NCBI GenBank assembly: GCA_023101885.1
Contig: JALPQD010000088.1
Coordinates: 4,313,501 to 4,377,500 of the forward strand
DNA length: 64,000 bases
Direction: 5' to 3'
Source: Typhlomys cinereus
Lineage: Eukaryota > Chordata > Mammalia > Rodentia > Platacanthomyidae
This document shows positions 34,653 through 48,099 of this stretch, piece by piece. Position 1 is the first letter of the stretch; each line of letters starts with the position of its first letter. Both the position numbers and the translations under genes were made by a program. The notes under the pieces are model-generated. The model saw only the letters and a program-made list of their open reading frames with translations. It made no database searches and was not told the origin of the DNA.

Positions 34653-35654
34653 GAGTGTTGGCGAAATCATGACAAAACTGCTTAAAAGAACAAGGGGTTT
34701 ATTCTCTCATTATAGTCCAGTTGCAGTACTTAGTCCAGCTTGGCAAGAGAACATACACCACCACCAATGGGAACTGGCCTTATCCATGACTTCCTCCCTC
34801 TTGCATCTTTGATCCTCTAAAGACAGTACCATGTGGATAACATTACCAAGTTCTGTTAAACTCCAAGTGAAGACTGACTGCCTAAAATCATGGCTGATTC
34901 AGCTTCTCTGTGTTGACTCTAGGCAAAATCTCTATGCTGGGCAGAATCTCACCAAGGTGATATTCATTTCTTCCTCTATCCCAGTAAAAAGTACTAGGTT
35001 TTCTTCAATAATGCTAATATCTCCAATAGCAACAGCTGCTCTGCTGTCTTTCCTTTCCTCACCCAAAGATTCAAGCCTGCCAATGCAGTTCTGCTTGTCA
35101 AGCACACCAATCCATTGTCTTTAATTGCTGAAGTCCTTATTCCCTTCATTCCTAACTGGGTCCAAACAATCCATAACTCTCTCAGCAGTTCTCCAAATGG
35201 GCCATTAAAATCTGTAAATGGTGCTTGTCATCTACAGTCCCCAAATCTTCAAACATTCCAAACTTCATCCAGCAAAACTTCAACATCCACAAAATCCACA
35301 TAACCAGATGTATTATCAACCCCCACTCCTGGTACCAATTCTGTTGCCATTCACCTGCATGGTTTCTACTGAGATAAGTACATATCCACAGCTGAGAGAG
35401 GAACAGTTCTCACTTACTAGATCAGCATGTCTGCCCAAGTATACAGGAGAATGCCCCCTTCCTAAAACAGTACCCTCTAATTTATTCACATGCCCAGGGA
35501 CTGATCAAACCTAACATAGACTCAACCTTCTCCATCAATTGGACTATCTTCCTTCAGGTTTGCTCTAGGCTTAAGTCAACTACCAATTCTCTACAAATGT
35601 GCCCAGAACTCAAACAATGAATCCTCAAGTTGACACCTGTATCTAAGTATGACA
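34653..35654 (-). mobile_element. MaLR element with internal part, antisense (duplicate)
   Basis: Counterpart of 17897-18906: the left edge is TGTTGGCGAAATCATGAC, the internal part has a GGTACCAATTCTG junction, and the right edge is TATCTAAGTATGACA. It marks the left end of the second segmental duplication copy. Confidence 0.65.
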
Positions 35655-35844
35655 CAAGTCTATATGCCAAAGACTATTCCTGAAGAAAGATGGATAAAGA
35701 GAGATCTTTTCAAGTAAGTTGATCTTGACAACTTATTACTGACAGAGATGGCCTCTAAGAAATTCTGATAAAGTCACTTCAGTGTCAAAAGAAAATATTT
35801 TAAGGATTAACTCACAACTAAATGTATTCAGTAATATTACTTTT

Positions 35845-36178
<334 letters not shown>

Positions 36179-37134
36179 CGTATGTGTGAAAAAATTATTT
36201 TAATGTGGACAGGACCCTGAATGCTCTAATCATTCTTCTCATGGTATTCTGTTCTGAATACATAGTTGTCTTTCTTTACTTCCTTTGGAGAGTGAAACTT
36301 AACCTTTCTTTTAAAATCAAAACAAAACAATTTCTTCCCATTTCATGTCTCTATAAAATAAAAACACCTTCCCTCTACTTCAGCAAGAAAGGATGTCTAC
36401 GTCTTTGAATTTGGAGATGTTTGTTTGGTAGGGAGGGGACCAAATCCAGGTTATATGACACAAGCACTTACATTTTTCTTCTGCTGTGACATTGTCCTTA
36501 GTCTAGGAAGTACCATTTCCTGAACTTCCTGGATTCCACAGTCTGAATGCAGGTTACTCTCAGCACTTTAGTATCTTTTTCAGTTTTGACAGAATAATGA
36601 TTGCTGGTACCACAGATTTGAGCTCCTGGTGTTAACCTTTATGATAGGTGATTGCTATATATTTGAAAAATAAAAATTCTGGAGAATGAAACACAGGGCC
36701 CTAATCCTTCTGATGCCTCAGAACAGCAGACAGTGTGTGCTTAAAGTAAAAAAGGGAAGGGAAACCTTTCCTCTTGTTGAAACTTGTTTCAAGTCTGTAA
36801 ATGTCTGTGGACTGAGGCCATTCACAATTACAGGTCAAGGAAATTCTTCAGTAAGTTTAATAAGCCAAATAATAGTCTCACTCCAAAGTATGCTCATGCC
36901 AACACAAAATTTTTATTGTCCATCTGGGGCTTTCCTATGTACAATCAATGTCTGTAAATAACTACAATAAAAACCAGCATAACATTTTGTTTTTGCAAAA
37001 TTTTCACACCCATTTATATTTATCCTCTTTGGATATCTGAACATACTTGTTATTTACATAGAATTTTATGCATAATTTACATACATTTGCATTGATATGC
37101 AGATCTTTGTAAGTCTTTGCATTTCCTATTACTG

Positions 37135-37430
37135 TGATAAAATACCTGATCAGAATAATTTAAAAAGAAGGTTTTATTATTGCTCAAAAGATATATGGTC
37201 CATCATGGCAGATATGTCATGATCATAGGAGTGCAGGATAACATGTCACATTGCATCTGTGTTTAAGGAGACAGCAAGAAAGCACAGAGATGAACATTCC
37301 CATTTAACACTCTTTTCTTCTTTCCTCAATCTGGAATTCTCAGCTTAAGAAATAAAATCACACAATTTCAGGATCAGTCTTATCTCTGAACAGAAGCTTA
37401 TTGGAAGCATCCACCTAGACATTCAAAATG
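37135..37430 (+). mobile_element. LTR-like rodent repeat (duplicate of 20336-20660)
   Basis: It begins TGTGATAAAATACCTGATCA and contains GGTTTTATTATTGC, GTCCATCATGGCAG, GTCACATTGCATCTG and CTGGAATTCTCAGC. The copy is present in both duplicated blocks, so it is older than the duplication. Confidence 0.45.
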
Positions 37431-38400
37431 GTATTGTTAATGACTCTAAATCCAGACATGTTTGCAATGAAGCTCATTCATCATAATAAGCATTATGAAA
37501 AACATGTAAGGAAAATGAATGGAATGAGCTATTTGACCAACAGACAAAGAAAATTGAAATATAATCTCCTAAAGTACAATGCTTTTACAAAATTTCCTTT
37601 TACCATGACAAAACACATTTTAAAGATTAGCATGACCCTTAAGTAACATGAGTTAGGCCCTTTCCCTGCTCACCTGCCCGGAACATGCACTCCAGCAAGG
37701 AGACATTGTGCCCCAGCTAAAACATTCACCCATCTCCTCACACCAGCCAGTTGGAACAGGCACTGCTGCAGGCCAGGGAGGAATCCTGGCCCCTTCCACA
37801 GATCTCCAGGTTAATTTCACCCGATGCCAGCACCTCTGCCCTTTCCCCACGTACCCACCAGGACACACGGCACGCACTCCACCCAGGAGACACTAGGCCT
37901 CAGTCAAGGGAGGATACACTGCTCATCAGAAATCAACAGAGTCCAAAGAAGACCCAAGCAAATCTCTAGGGGATAAAGGCCACACTTCCGAAATCCTCTA
38001 TATTCATCCTATCACATGGGAGAGATTCTCCACATCCAACCCAAAGATAAGTAAACCCCCTTTTTATCATCCTGTTCCTTTCAATAATTAGTTACGGTAG
38101 AGTAACTTTTCCATATAGCCACCCACAAAACACACACAGCATCAGGGACTATACCACTCACCCTCACATTTCACCAAGGTACTAAATCATAAAAGTGCAC
38201 TACCATACTAACATTCACCCCCTGCCTACCCCCTGTAGTAACTGTCTAATAGTCTCATTTAGGAAATAACAATAACAACAAGTGTAACCAACACCAAGGT
38301 AAACACTAGTAATAACTGCCTGAGAGTAGTGATACCAACTAATTCAGTTCAGTCAAAAACACCCAGAAATTGATAGAAGGTCTTAAGAGATAAAACGACA

Positions 38401-38870
38401 ATGCCCAAGTCAAAGTGCAAATCCATGAGGAATAAAACACAAGAAAGTAGATATGACCCAAACAGAAACTCGCCATGGCAAATAATAGTTAAAACACTCC
38501 ACATTCAAGACAAGGAAATGGTGCTGACAGCTTCAAGGGAAAAAAAAAAACACAAATTACTTTTAAAGGTAAACCTATTAAAATAACAAATAACTTCTCA
38601 ATGGAAACAGTAAAAGCAAGAAGAGCTTGGAGAGATGTACTTCAAGTACTGAATGAGCAAAAATGTCAACCCAGGCTGACATACCCCACAAAACTATCCG
38701 CCATGATCGAGGGAGAAAGAAAAGTTTTCCAGCACAAAGACAACTAGAAGGCTTACATGTCTACCAAACCAGGCCTCCAAAAATTGCTAGAAAAGATACT
38801 CAAGCTTGAGGATAATAACAAGACATCCAGAAGGACAAAAGGGAAGACCACCAAAATATAAAAGCCAATT
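38401..38870 (+). pseudogene. L1 ORF1 remnant, internally deleted
   Basis: It starts MPKSKCKSMRN. The coiled coil and much of the RRM region present in element 1 (about 24330-24745) are missing. The C-terminal part continues with stops, reading ARRAWRDVLQVL-like sequence in a shifted frame. Non-functional. Confidence 0.8.
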
Positions 38871-38902
38871 TATGCACTTATAAAAACCACTAAACATAAA
38901 AA

Positions 38903-41900
38903 GTGTCTAGAATTATAACATTAAATATCAATGAAATTAACTCAGCATTCAAAAGACACAGATTACAAACTTGGATTAAAAATCAAAACCCATCAATCTG
39001 CTGCCTTCAGGAAACACATCTCACCAAAAAAGACAGGCCCATCCTAAAAATAAAAGGCTGGTCCAAAATTCTGCAAGCTAATGGAACCAGGAAACAGACA
39101 GGAATAGCTATTATGCTATAAGAAAAAGTGGACTTCAAACCAAATAAATCATAAGAGACACAGATGAATACTACATTTTAGTTACAGGTGCAATCCATCA
39201 AGAAGGCTTCACAATACTAGACATATATGAACCTACTATGGGCTCATCCATATTCATTAAGCAAACCCCACAGTGTCTAAAGCGAGAAATCAACTCCCAA
39301 ATGATAATTCTTGGGATTTCAACACCACCCTCTCAACATGGGATATATCAAAAGGTCAAAAACTTTACAGAGACACATTAGAATCAATCAAACTCTTACT
39401 GACATGACCTTACAGATCTCTATTGAACTTTTCATCCACTCACCAAAGAATACACATTTTTTTCAGCAGCACATGGAACTTTCTCCAAAATAGACCACAT
39501 ATTGGGCCACAAAATGAACCTCTGCATATACAGGAAAGTTGAAATAGTAGCCTGTACCCTATCCAACCATCATGGTCTAAAGCTTGATGTCCACAACACA
39601 TCAAACAACAGAAAATACACTAACTCCTAGAAACTAAACACTATATTGCTACTTTTCTACTTTTGTTCCTAATTTTATTACATCTACATTCCTACTTTCA
39701 TTACATCTACTTTTATTCCTACTTTTATTATATCTACCTTTGAATATACTCTTATAACAAGACTCTAATTTAACAGGTTTTTATCTCTGCCCAGGGGGTG
39801 ACATCCAATACCGATCAGGGTGGAGCCAAGGGCACTGCAGGAGCAGCAAAACTGAAAAAAAAATCAATAAACCATAATCCAGAACATCAGAGACTCTATA
39901 TCAATCACCTGGAACTAGGCCAGCCTAATTTCTCCCCATCCTGAAGCTCAGGGAAATTTGGGGAAGAGGGGGTGGTAAGATAGTACAAGCCTAAAGATGG
40001 GCAGGAGAAGTGAAATGCAAGATACTCCACACAAGTTAGGGCCGAAGCAATCATATTTGGACTTTACATACCCTGCGCAATGTCCAACACACTATTGACC
40101 TCACAGTCTAGCATTTGCTAAAGACACTAGGAACCTGGGAGGCAAGGGATTGGAAGCCACAGTAGTGTTCCTATACTTAACGGAAACACAGGAAAGGGTT
40201 CTGGGAAATGCCACTGGGTCCTTGCACCTCATTGGAGAGGTGGACGCAGAGGAGAGTTTGGCATGAACATTAAAGGATGCTCTGGGGATGGGAGGAGGAG
40301 GCAAAGGGGGATGGGCAGGGAAGGGGGAAGGGAGGGGGGCACAAGGGATAGGAGGTTGGAGGGCAGGGGGGTATAACTGTTAAGTTTGTATGAGTAGAAA
40401 TAAATAAATAAATAAATAAATATTAAAAAATAGAAATATCACTAATAAATAATGTAACAGTGAAGCTCAAAGCTTTAGAGACACAAGAGCAATCCAATCC
40501 CAAAAGCAGTAGAAGAGAGGAGATTAGCAAAATCAGGGGAGAAATATCTGAAATTGAGATCAGGAAAACAATACAGAGAATGAACCAGTCAAAAAGCGGG
40601 TTCTTTGAAAAATTCAATAAGATTGATGCACCCCTAGCTAAATTAACCAAAAACAAGATAGAGAAAACGCAAACTAACAAAGTTAGAAATGAAATTGGAG
40701 TTAACACTTCTGATACCCAAAAAATTCAGAAAATTATAATGTCATATTTCAAAAACTTATACTCTATGAAATTTGACAACACAAAAGAAATTGATGAATT
40801 CCTAAGTAAGCACACCTTACCTAAACTGAATCAGGAAGTTTTAAATTATTTAAATAGCCCTATAACATATGAAGAAATGAATGAAGTAATCTCGAGTCTT
40901 CCCACCAAAAAATGTCATGGACCAGATGGATTCAGCACAGAATTATGCCAGACATTTAAGAAACTAATAACACCAATACTTCTTAAACTGTTCCATCAAA
41001 TAGCAAAGGAAGGAACACTACCAAATTCTTTTTATGTATCTAATATTGTCTTAATCCCAAAACCTAATAAAGATGCACTTAAAAAGAAAACTATGGGCCA
41101 ACTCTTTGATGAACACAGATGCAAAGATTCTCAACAAAGTCTTAGCAAATCGGATTCAAAAACATATCAAAATTAACATCCACGGGAATCAAGTAGGCTT
41201 TATCCCAGGCACACAAGTTTGGTTCAACATATGCAAATCAATAAATGTAATCCACCATATAAACCAGTCCAAAATCCAAGACCACATGATATTCTCAATA
41301 GATGCAGAAAAAGCTTTTGACAAGATCCAACAGCCCATTATGATCAAAACCCTAGAAACAGTTGGAATGGAAGGAACCTTTATCAATATAATAGAAGCTG
41401 GGTACAACAAGCCAAAAACAAGGATTATACTCAATGGGGAAAAACTTGAAGCATTCCCCCTTCCGTCAGGAACTAGACAAGGGTGTCAACTCTCACCACT
41501 TCTATTCAATATTGTACTTGAAGTCTTAGCTAAAGCCAAAAGACAAGAAAGGGAGATAAAAGGGATTGAAATAATAAAGAAAAAGTCAAGTTATCTCTAT
41601 TTGCAGATGACATGATCTTATACCTGAGTGATCCCAAAAAACTCCACCAGGAAACTCCTGGAACTATACAAAAGTCAGAAGCGTGGCAGGATACAAAATA
41701 CACGTACAAAAATTAGTGGCCTTCTTATATGCCCAGAATGAAAGAAGTGAAAAATCCCTGAAAGAAATAATCCCATTTATTATAGCCCCTAAAAAAGTGA
41801 AATACCTTGGTATAAACCTAACCAGGGAAGTAAGAGAACTTTACAATGAAAACTTTAAAAATCTCAAGAAAGAAATTATAGAAGACACCAGAAGGTGGAA

Positions 41901-43271
41901 AGACCTCTCATATTCCTGGATTGGCAGAATCAATATCATAAAAATGACCATCCTACCAAAAGCAACATACAGATTCAATGCTATACCAATCAAAGTACTA
42001 AAGCAATTCTTTAAAGAAGTTGACCAAACAATCTCAAAATTCATATGGAGGCACAAAAGACCCAGGATAACAAAAACGATCCTGAGTAACAAAAACACTG
42101 CTGGAGGTATCACCATACCAAACTTTAATCTATACTACAAATCCATAGTAATAAAATCAGCCTGGTACTGGCTCCAAAATAGACACACAGATGAATGGAT
42201 AAGGGTTGAAGACCCAGATATAAGCACACCCAACTACAGCCATTTGGTCTTTGACAAAGGGGCCCAAAAATCCAATGGAAAAAGAACAGCATCTTCAACA
42301 AATGGTGCTGTCAAATCTGGATGTGCACATGCAGAAAATTAAAACTCTACCCATATTTGTAACCATGTACAAGTAATAATTCCAAATGGATCAAGGATCT
42401 CAATGTATGGCCAGAGACTATAAAAACCTTACTTGAAAGGTTAGAGAACTCCCTTGAGCTGATTGGACTAGGCTAACAGTTCCTAAATGGAAATCCAATA
42501 GCACAGTCACTACAACCAACACTCAGTAGATGGGATCTTGTGAAATTAAAGAGCTTCTGTTCAGATAAAGAGATTGTAACTCAAAGGCAACCCACAGAAT
42601 GGGATAAAATCTTCACTAACCATATATCTGACAGAGCTCTATTATCCAGAGTGCACAAAGAACTTAGAAAACTAAACACCAAGAAAACAAATGGCCCAAT
42701 TAAAAAATGGGCCCTGGAACTTAAAAGAAACTTTACCAGGGAAGAAATTGAAATGTCTAACAAATATCTTAAAATATGCTCCACATTCTTAGCCATCAGG
42801 GAAATGCAAATCAAAACTTCCCTGAAATATCATCTCACCCAGATCAGGATGCCAAAAATGCACAATACAAACAACACCCAATGCTGGAGAGCATGTGGCA
42901 ATAAGGGAACTCTCCTATATTGCTGGTGAGAATGTAGGCTCATACAACCACTCTGGTGAGCTGTCTGGCGACTCTTAAAGAAGTTAAAGATTGAATTGCC
43001 ATATGACCCTGCTATTCCACTTTTGGGAATAATCCCCCATACAGCAAAAATTCACCTCAATAGCACAAGCACAACCATGTTCATATCAGCACTGTTTACA
43101 ATAGCAAAGTCATGGAATCAACCCAAATGTCCAACAGTTGATGAGTGGATAAGGAAAATGTGGTACATTTATACAATGGAATACTACTCGGCCATCAAAA
43201 ATGATGAATTAATGAAGTTTACCGGGAAATGGATGGAATTAGAAAAAATTATATTGAGTGAAGTATCCTAG
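38903..43271 (+). pseudogene. L1 ORF2 remnant
   Basis: Endonuclease start is at 38903 (TLNINEINSAFKRHRLQTWI, then CCLQETHLT). After the inserted L1 end, reverse transcriptase resumes: KKCHGPDGFS at about 40910, [13 protein letters not shown] at about 41290, [16 protein letters not shown] at about 41463, and FADD encoded at about 41603 after a frameshift. The C-terminal domain includes WIRKMWYIYTMEYYSAI, ending at 43271. Several frameshifts and stops are present. Confidence 0.9.
39650..40434 (+). mobile_element. L1 3' UTR and tail inserted within L1 element 2 ORF2
   Basis: Contains CTAATTTAACAGGTTTTTAT, GTGACATCCAATACCG, a polypurine tract (40280-40375), TATGAGTAGAAATAAATAAA and an A-rich tail. 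It replaces about 165 bases of ORF2 seen in element 1 at about 26325-26490, so the insertion was accompanied by loss of host sequence. Short AC-TTTTATTCC-like repeats precede it. Confidence 0.8.
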
Positions 43272-44365
43272 ACACAGAAAATTAAGTGCCATTTGTACTC
43301 CCTAATAGGTGGATCCTAGTACCAAACCCACTTAGTGACACACTCATAGATAAATCTTGTAATATGTACAGTAATTGCAAAGATTATAAACAGGAGGGAA
43401 GGGGAAGGAGGGCCCTGCCAGAAACAAGGAGAGAGGGGATCATGCTACTGCAGAGAAAATAGGCCACCATCAAAGACTACAAGTAAGTAATAAGACATCT
43501 GGTTAAGCTCACAGACTTTCCTTCCTGGTCACTTGAATCTGATGGGGTATGATCTCACCAGACAAGAAGGGCATAAAGTCTGGCAAATATCAGGTAACTA
43601 TCTTGCAAGTGGGAGACTGACCCCCCCTCATTGCAGTCTCTACTCTTATTCAATCTACCTTTGAATCTACTCTTATAATAAGACTATTTTTAACAGCCTT
43701 TTATCTCTGGCCAGGGGATGACATCCAATACCCATCAGGATGGAGCCAAGGGCAATGCAGGAACAGCAAAACTGGAAGAAGAAAAAAAAAGAATAACCAT
43801 AATTCAGAACATCAGAGACCCTACCTTAATCACTAGGAACCAGGCCAGCCTAATCTCTCCCCATCCCAAAGCTCAGGGAAATTTGTAGAAGAGGGGGCAG
43901 TAAAAATGTAAGAGCCTAAAGATGGTGAGGAGCAACAATATGCAAGATACTCCACACAAGTTAGGGCTGAAGTAATCAAAATAGGACTTTGCATGACCTA
44001 CACAATGACCAACATATCATTGAACCCCCAAAGTCTAGCATGGATCACAGGCACTAGGATCCTTAGAGGCAAGGGATTAACAGCCACAATAGTGTTCCTA
44101 TACTAAAGGGGAACACAATAAAGAGCTGTAGGCAATGCTACTGAGTCCTTACACCTTTTTAGACAGGAGGACCCAGAAGGAAGTTTGACAGACACACTAA
44201 GGATGCTCCAGAAATTGGGGGGGTGGGCACACTGGGAGAAGTAGAAGGAGGGGGAAAGAAAGAAAAGGGGGGAGGCAACGGGGGGGGGGAGGTCCAGGGC
44301 GGGGAGGAGGGAGGAAGGGGAATGGGCCACTTATCAACTTTGTATGAATGGAAAAAATGAAAAAA
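43272..44365 (+). mobile_element. L1 element 2, 3' UTR and tail
   Basis: This is the most complete L1 3' UTR in the window. It runs from GACACAGAAAATTAAGTGCC through GGAGAGAGGGGATCATG, GACATCCAATACCC and CCATCCCAAAGCTCAGGG, then a polypurine tract (44215-44325) and TATGAATGGAAAAAATG with a tail. Confidence 0.88.
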
Positions 44366-44507
44366 AAAACTTGAGTTAGTATAATTCCAAAATATTAATT
44401 CATTATGATTCTAACATATAATACAAGTAAGGACATGGAGTAAATCTGAGAGATACAAATTTAGTTACTTTTGCATCCCTGAACACTTAAAGTTGTAAGA
44501 AAAAAGA

Positions 44508-45431
44508 TTATTTTTCCTTCAGAATGACCTTCATGAATGCACTCTTGACATCTTTGTTCCTCAGGCTGTAGACCAGAGGGTTCAGCATGGGAATAACCAT
44601 AGTGTAGAACACAGACACTATTTTGTCCGTGTCCATGGAGTGACTGGAGACAGGTTGCAAATACATGAAGGCAAGAGTCCCATAGAAAATGGAGACAGCT
44701 GTGAAGTGGGAGGCACAGGTGGAAACAGCCTTGCGAGAACCTGATCCTGAGTGCATCTTCAAGATGGTGATGAAAATGATCATGTAGGACACTAAGATAA
44801 TTGTGAGTGCAAAAAACATGTTGACAATGACTAAACAAATACAAAGTAGCTCATTTGCATGTATATCAGAGCAAGATAAAGCCATGATTGCTGGACTATC
44901 ACAGAAAAAATGATGGATGACATTTAGCTTACAGTAGGAGAGACTGAATGTTTCCCCAGTGAAAACAGAGGTATTCAAGAAACCAAAGACATAGCAGCCT
45001 ATGATAAGCCGTGCACACACACTTGTAGTCATGGTGATGGCATAGTGTAGGGGCTTACACACTGCTACATACCGATCATAGGCCATTGAGGCCAATAGGA
45101 AATTTTCCACAATAGCAAAGGCAGAAAAGAAGAATAATTGAACAGCACAGTCACCATAGGAAATGATCTTGTCACCCATTAGGAGTCCAGCCATGACTTT
45201 TGGTGCAATAGCTGAAGAATAGCCAAAATCCACCAGAGACAGGTTACCCAGGAAAAAGTACATGGGAGTGTGGAGTCGAGAGTCTAGTAGAATCAGCATC
45301 ACCATTCCTAGGTTCCCCAACAAAGTGACGGTGTAGATGAGGAGGAAGGTGATGAAGAGGGGAACCTGAAGGTCTGGGTCATCAGTGAGTCCCAGCAGGA
45401 TGAACTGTGTCACTTCTGTACTGTTCTCCAT
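44508..45431 (-). CDS. Olfactory receptor, family 5 (OR5B-like), unit 4
   Basis: Intact 307-codon odorant receptor, a recent duplicate of unit 3. Landmarks: Asn-Ser-Thr at 3-5, HTPMYFFLG in TM2, Cys95 and Cys177, [10 protein letters not shown] at 116-125, KAVSTCASH at 234-242, [12 protein letters not shown] at 281-292, and the same C-terminal KVILKEK. I count about 19 differences from unit 3. Several fall together at residues 103-107 (TM3) and 200-211 (TM5), including ASI to VIV at 201-203; others are V159G and D184A. The acceptor-like tract upstream of the ATG is as in unit 3. The full-length frame next to a young L1 suggests it is still functional. Confidence 0.94.
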   Translation of the reverse strand: MENSTEVTQFILLGLTDDPDLQVPLFITFLLIYTVTLLGNLGMVMLILLDSRLHTPMYFFLGNLSLVDFGYSSAIAPKVMAGLLMGDKIISYGDCAVQLFFFSAFAIVENFLLASMAYDRYVAVCKPLHYAITMTTSVCARLIIGCYVFGFLNTSVFTGETFSLSYCKLNVIHHFFCDSPAIMALSCSDIHANELLCICLVIVNMFFALTIILVSYMIIFITILKMHSGSGSRKAVSTCASHFTAVSIFYGTLAFMYLQPVSSHSMDTDKIVSVFYTMVIPMLNPLVYSLRNKDVKSAFMKVILKEK

Positions 45432-46105
45432 CTGTGCTGCGTCAACCTCCAGGTGCTCTGTGTCAATGGGAATAAAGAAAGTATATGACCAATAAGTTGA
45501 ATTAAAAGTTACAAATACAAGATGTATTTATTCTTGTATCAACCACTTTTTCTAAATATTTTTATATAAAACTATTGGGTTTTAAAACCCAATTTACTTT
45601 ATGAGCTACATATATTGCTATAGACTATCAAATGAATTTAATAAATCATGTGAGTATTTTAAAATTTCATATTTTTATGGCAAATGAACAATTTACTAGC
45701 TGGGTGTAAAATACATGAACTCAATAAAGGTTGACTAAAGTTTTATTCTTTACCTGCCAAGAAATAATTCATACACACAGATTGTATTTCTGACTCCTCT
45801 AGATATTATGACTTGAGCAAAAAACAAAATATGCGTTAAGCTTTTTAGGATAAGCTTATTTAGTAATGTCATTTGTAGTATTTTTTATTTATATTTCCAT
45901 GAAATAGAAATAATTTATTATGACAAAGAGCAAATTCCCTCCCTATGTTGGAAATATTTAATATTTATATCTCAGTTTAATCTTTGTTATTTTGGAAAAG
46001 TTTGTTGCAACAACGATTTTTACTTTTGCAATCACTTATAGTAAACATATTTGCTCCTGCCTTTGCATGATTATATTTCTTGCTAAAAATCATATGTAAG
46101 CTTAC

Positions 46106-46400
46106 CAATTGGCTTTAGAAGAATAATGTGCTAATCCAGAAGAGTCCATCATAACACCAGCCATGCAATGTGGCCTGGTAGGAATTCAGTCAAATAGTCC
46201 TAAAGTAAAAGTCAAAAGATTCCCAGGTCTTCAGGCCAAGAAAAAGTGTTGAATGATCCAGGTAGAGAAAAAGAGTTGAATGAACAATAGTAAAGATCAG
46301 TTTCTGAATTGACCATGTACTCTTCATGCTTCACAGAGGAGTTCCTCACCTTCTCTCAGTCAGCTTTATAAACACGATAATATCACACTTCTGTGAGGCA
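46106..46400 (-). promoter_or_regulatory. Candidate 5' non-coding exon and promoter region of OR unit 4
   Basis: A minus-strand GGTAAGCTTAC donor ends at 46105. The adjoining sequence is nearly identical to 22572-22870 and shares the ordered CCCAGGT and CTGAATTGACC blocks with units 1 and 2. Its exon role is inferred from conservation and the usual OR gene layout. Confidence 0.45.
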
Positions 46401-46461
46401 TACTTTGCATAGTCCACATTTTTAAGAGACATCTGTGACTAACTTCAGAAGAGATTAATTT

Positions 46462-46510
<49 letters not shown>

Positions 46511-48099
46511 ACCCCAGAAGAGATTAATTTTTTAAAAAAAAAGCAGTGTAAACTTTATCTTTGAATATTTTCCTTCACCAGTATTGAGAGCTCATAGCAA
46601 ATGTTCATCTCAGAAAACTGCTATATGCTAACAACTTTCATTGAAATAAAAATAGTAATCAAGAAGGCATGAGATGAGGTTCGTTACCTTCAATATGTTA
46701 TGATGAGTTACATTTATATTTGAATTTCAGATGTTTCGGGATGAAGATCTAGAGCCAATTACACAGACTTCAGGCCTCTGGAGATTTCCCTCATGACACT
46801 AACTGCAGCTTCTCTTGTCCTGTGTTGCAGGGTGTAGGTAATTAAACCACCCTTGAGGATCAATTCAGTTATTTTCCTGTGCACACATGTGTTTCTATCA
46901 CTTGTTACTTTTTCTTTTTTTTTAATGGATTAATTAACCCACAATTTCTACACTGCAAGGTTGAGACTTTTTAGTGTACATTTCAAGCATTTTTCTAATC
47001 TAGTTATATCTGGTAGAACAGTCAAATGATCTAGTCCATCTGAATTTTTCCATTGAACTAGTTCTCTAAATCTCTGTCTGAGTTTTCCTTTGCTAACTGT
47101 TTCAACACATGGTATGAATTAAATTGTTTAATCCAATTTATTTCACTTAAGTTTAGTGTCCCTGGCCATAATCCTGAAATACTTGCTCTTTGAGTCTTTA
47201 GGCCTTCCTTACCCATTGAGGTGCATCCTGGGTTGTCACTGTGTCACAGTATAATAGCACTGTTCCAGACTTCTCTCGGTCAGCTTTACAAACATGATAA
47301 TATCACACTTCTCTGAGGCATACTTTACATAGTCCACATTTTTAAGAGACATCTATGACTAACTTCAGAAGAGATTAATTTTTTTAAAAAAAGCAGTGTA
47401 AACTTTATCTTTGAATACTTTCCTTCACCAGTATTGAGAACTCATAGCAAATATTCATCTCAGAAAACTGCTATATGCTAGCAACTTTTATTGAAATAAA
47501 AATAGTAATTGAGAAGGCATGAGATGAGGTTCGTTACCTTCAATATGTTATGATGAGTTACATTTATATTTGAATTTCAGATGTTTCGGAATGAAGATCT
47601 AGAGCCAATTATACAGACTTGGAGACATCTGGAGATTTCCCTCATGAGACTATCTGCAGCTTCTCTGGTCCTGTGTTGCAGGATGTAGGTAATTAAACTA
47701 CCCACGAGGATCAGTTCAGTTATTTTCCTATGCATACATGTGTTTCTATCACTTGTTACTTCTGCTTTTTCATGGCTTAATTAATCCACAATTTCTACAC
47801 TGCTAGGCTGAGTTTTTTTAGTGTACATTACAAGCATTTTTCTAATCTAGTTATATCTGGTACCACAGTCAAATAAGCTAGTCTCTCTGAATTTTTCCAC
47901 TGAGCTATTTCTATAAATCCCCATCTGAGATTTTCTTTGCCGACTGCTTCAACCCATGGCATGAATTAATTGTTTCATCCAATTTACTTCACTTCTGTTT
48001 AGTGTCTCTGGCCATAATCCTGAAATATTTGCTGGCTGTCTTTAGGCCTCCCTTACCCATTGAGATGCATCCTGGGTTGTCACCATGTCACAGTATAAT
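46351..48099. repeat. Tandem duplication in the upstream flank of unit 4
   Basis: Unit 1 is 46351-47270 and unit 2 is 47271-48099. Both start TTCTCTC-GTCAGCTTTA and end at TGTCACAGTATAAT. Unit 1 additionally carries the tail-only SINE (46462-46514) and 15 bases of an L1 5' end at its right edge. Unit 2 lacks both. Confidence 0.9.
46462..46514 (-). mobile_element. Tail-only SINE insertion (~53 bp)
   Basis: TGTGTATG(TG)n followed by TAGAACCC, flanked by a perfect 16-bp duplication CAGAAGAGATTAATTT (46446-46461 and 46515-46530). TAGAACC after the GT run is exactly the junction seen in the GC-rich SINEs at 7920, 27155 and 32838. The insertion therefore looks like an extreme 5' truncation of that family. 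It is absent from the paralogous sites near 22925 and 47385. Confidence 0.85.

Larger units (their letters stand above)
37655..44365 (+). mobile_element. L1 element 2, 6.7 kb, inserted after the duplication
   Basis: Flanked by AACATGAGTTAG (about 37643-37654) and AACTTGAGTTAG (about 44366-44377), a 12-base duplication with one mismatch. The other duplicated block has the uninterrupted site at about 20835-20850. It contains a 5' UTR (37655-38400), a deleted ORF1, ORF2, a 3' UTR and an A-rich tail. A second L1 3' end (about 39650-40434) replaces part of ORF2. Multiple frameshifts make it inactive. Confidence 0.92.
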
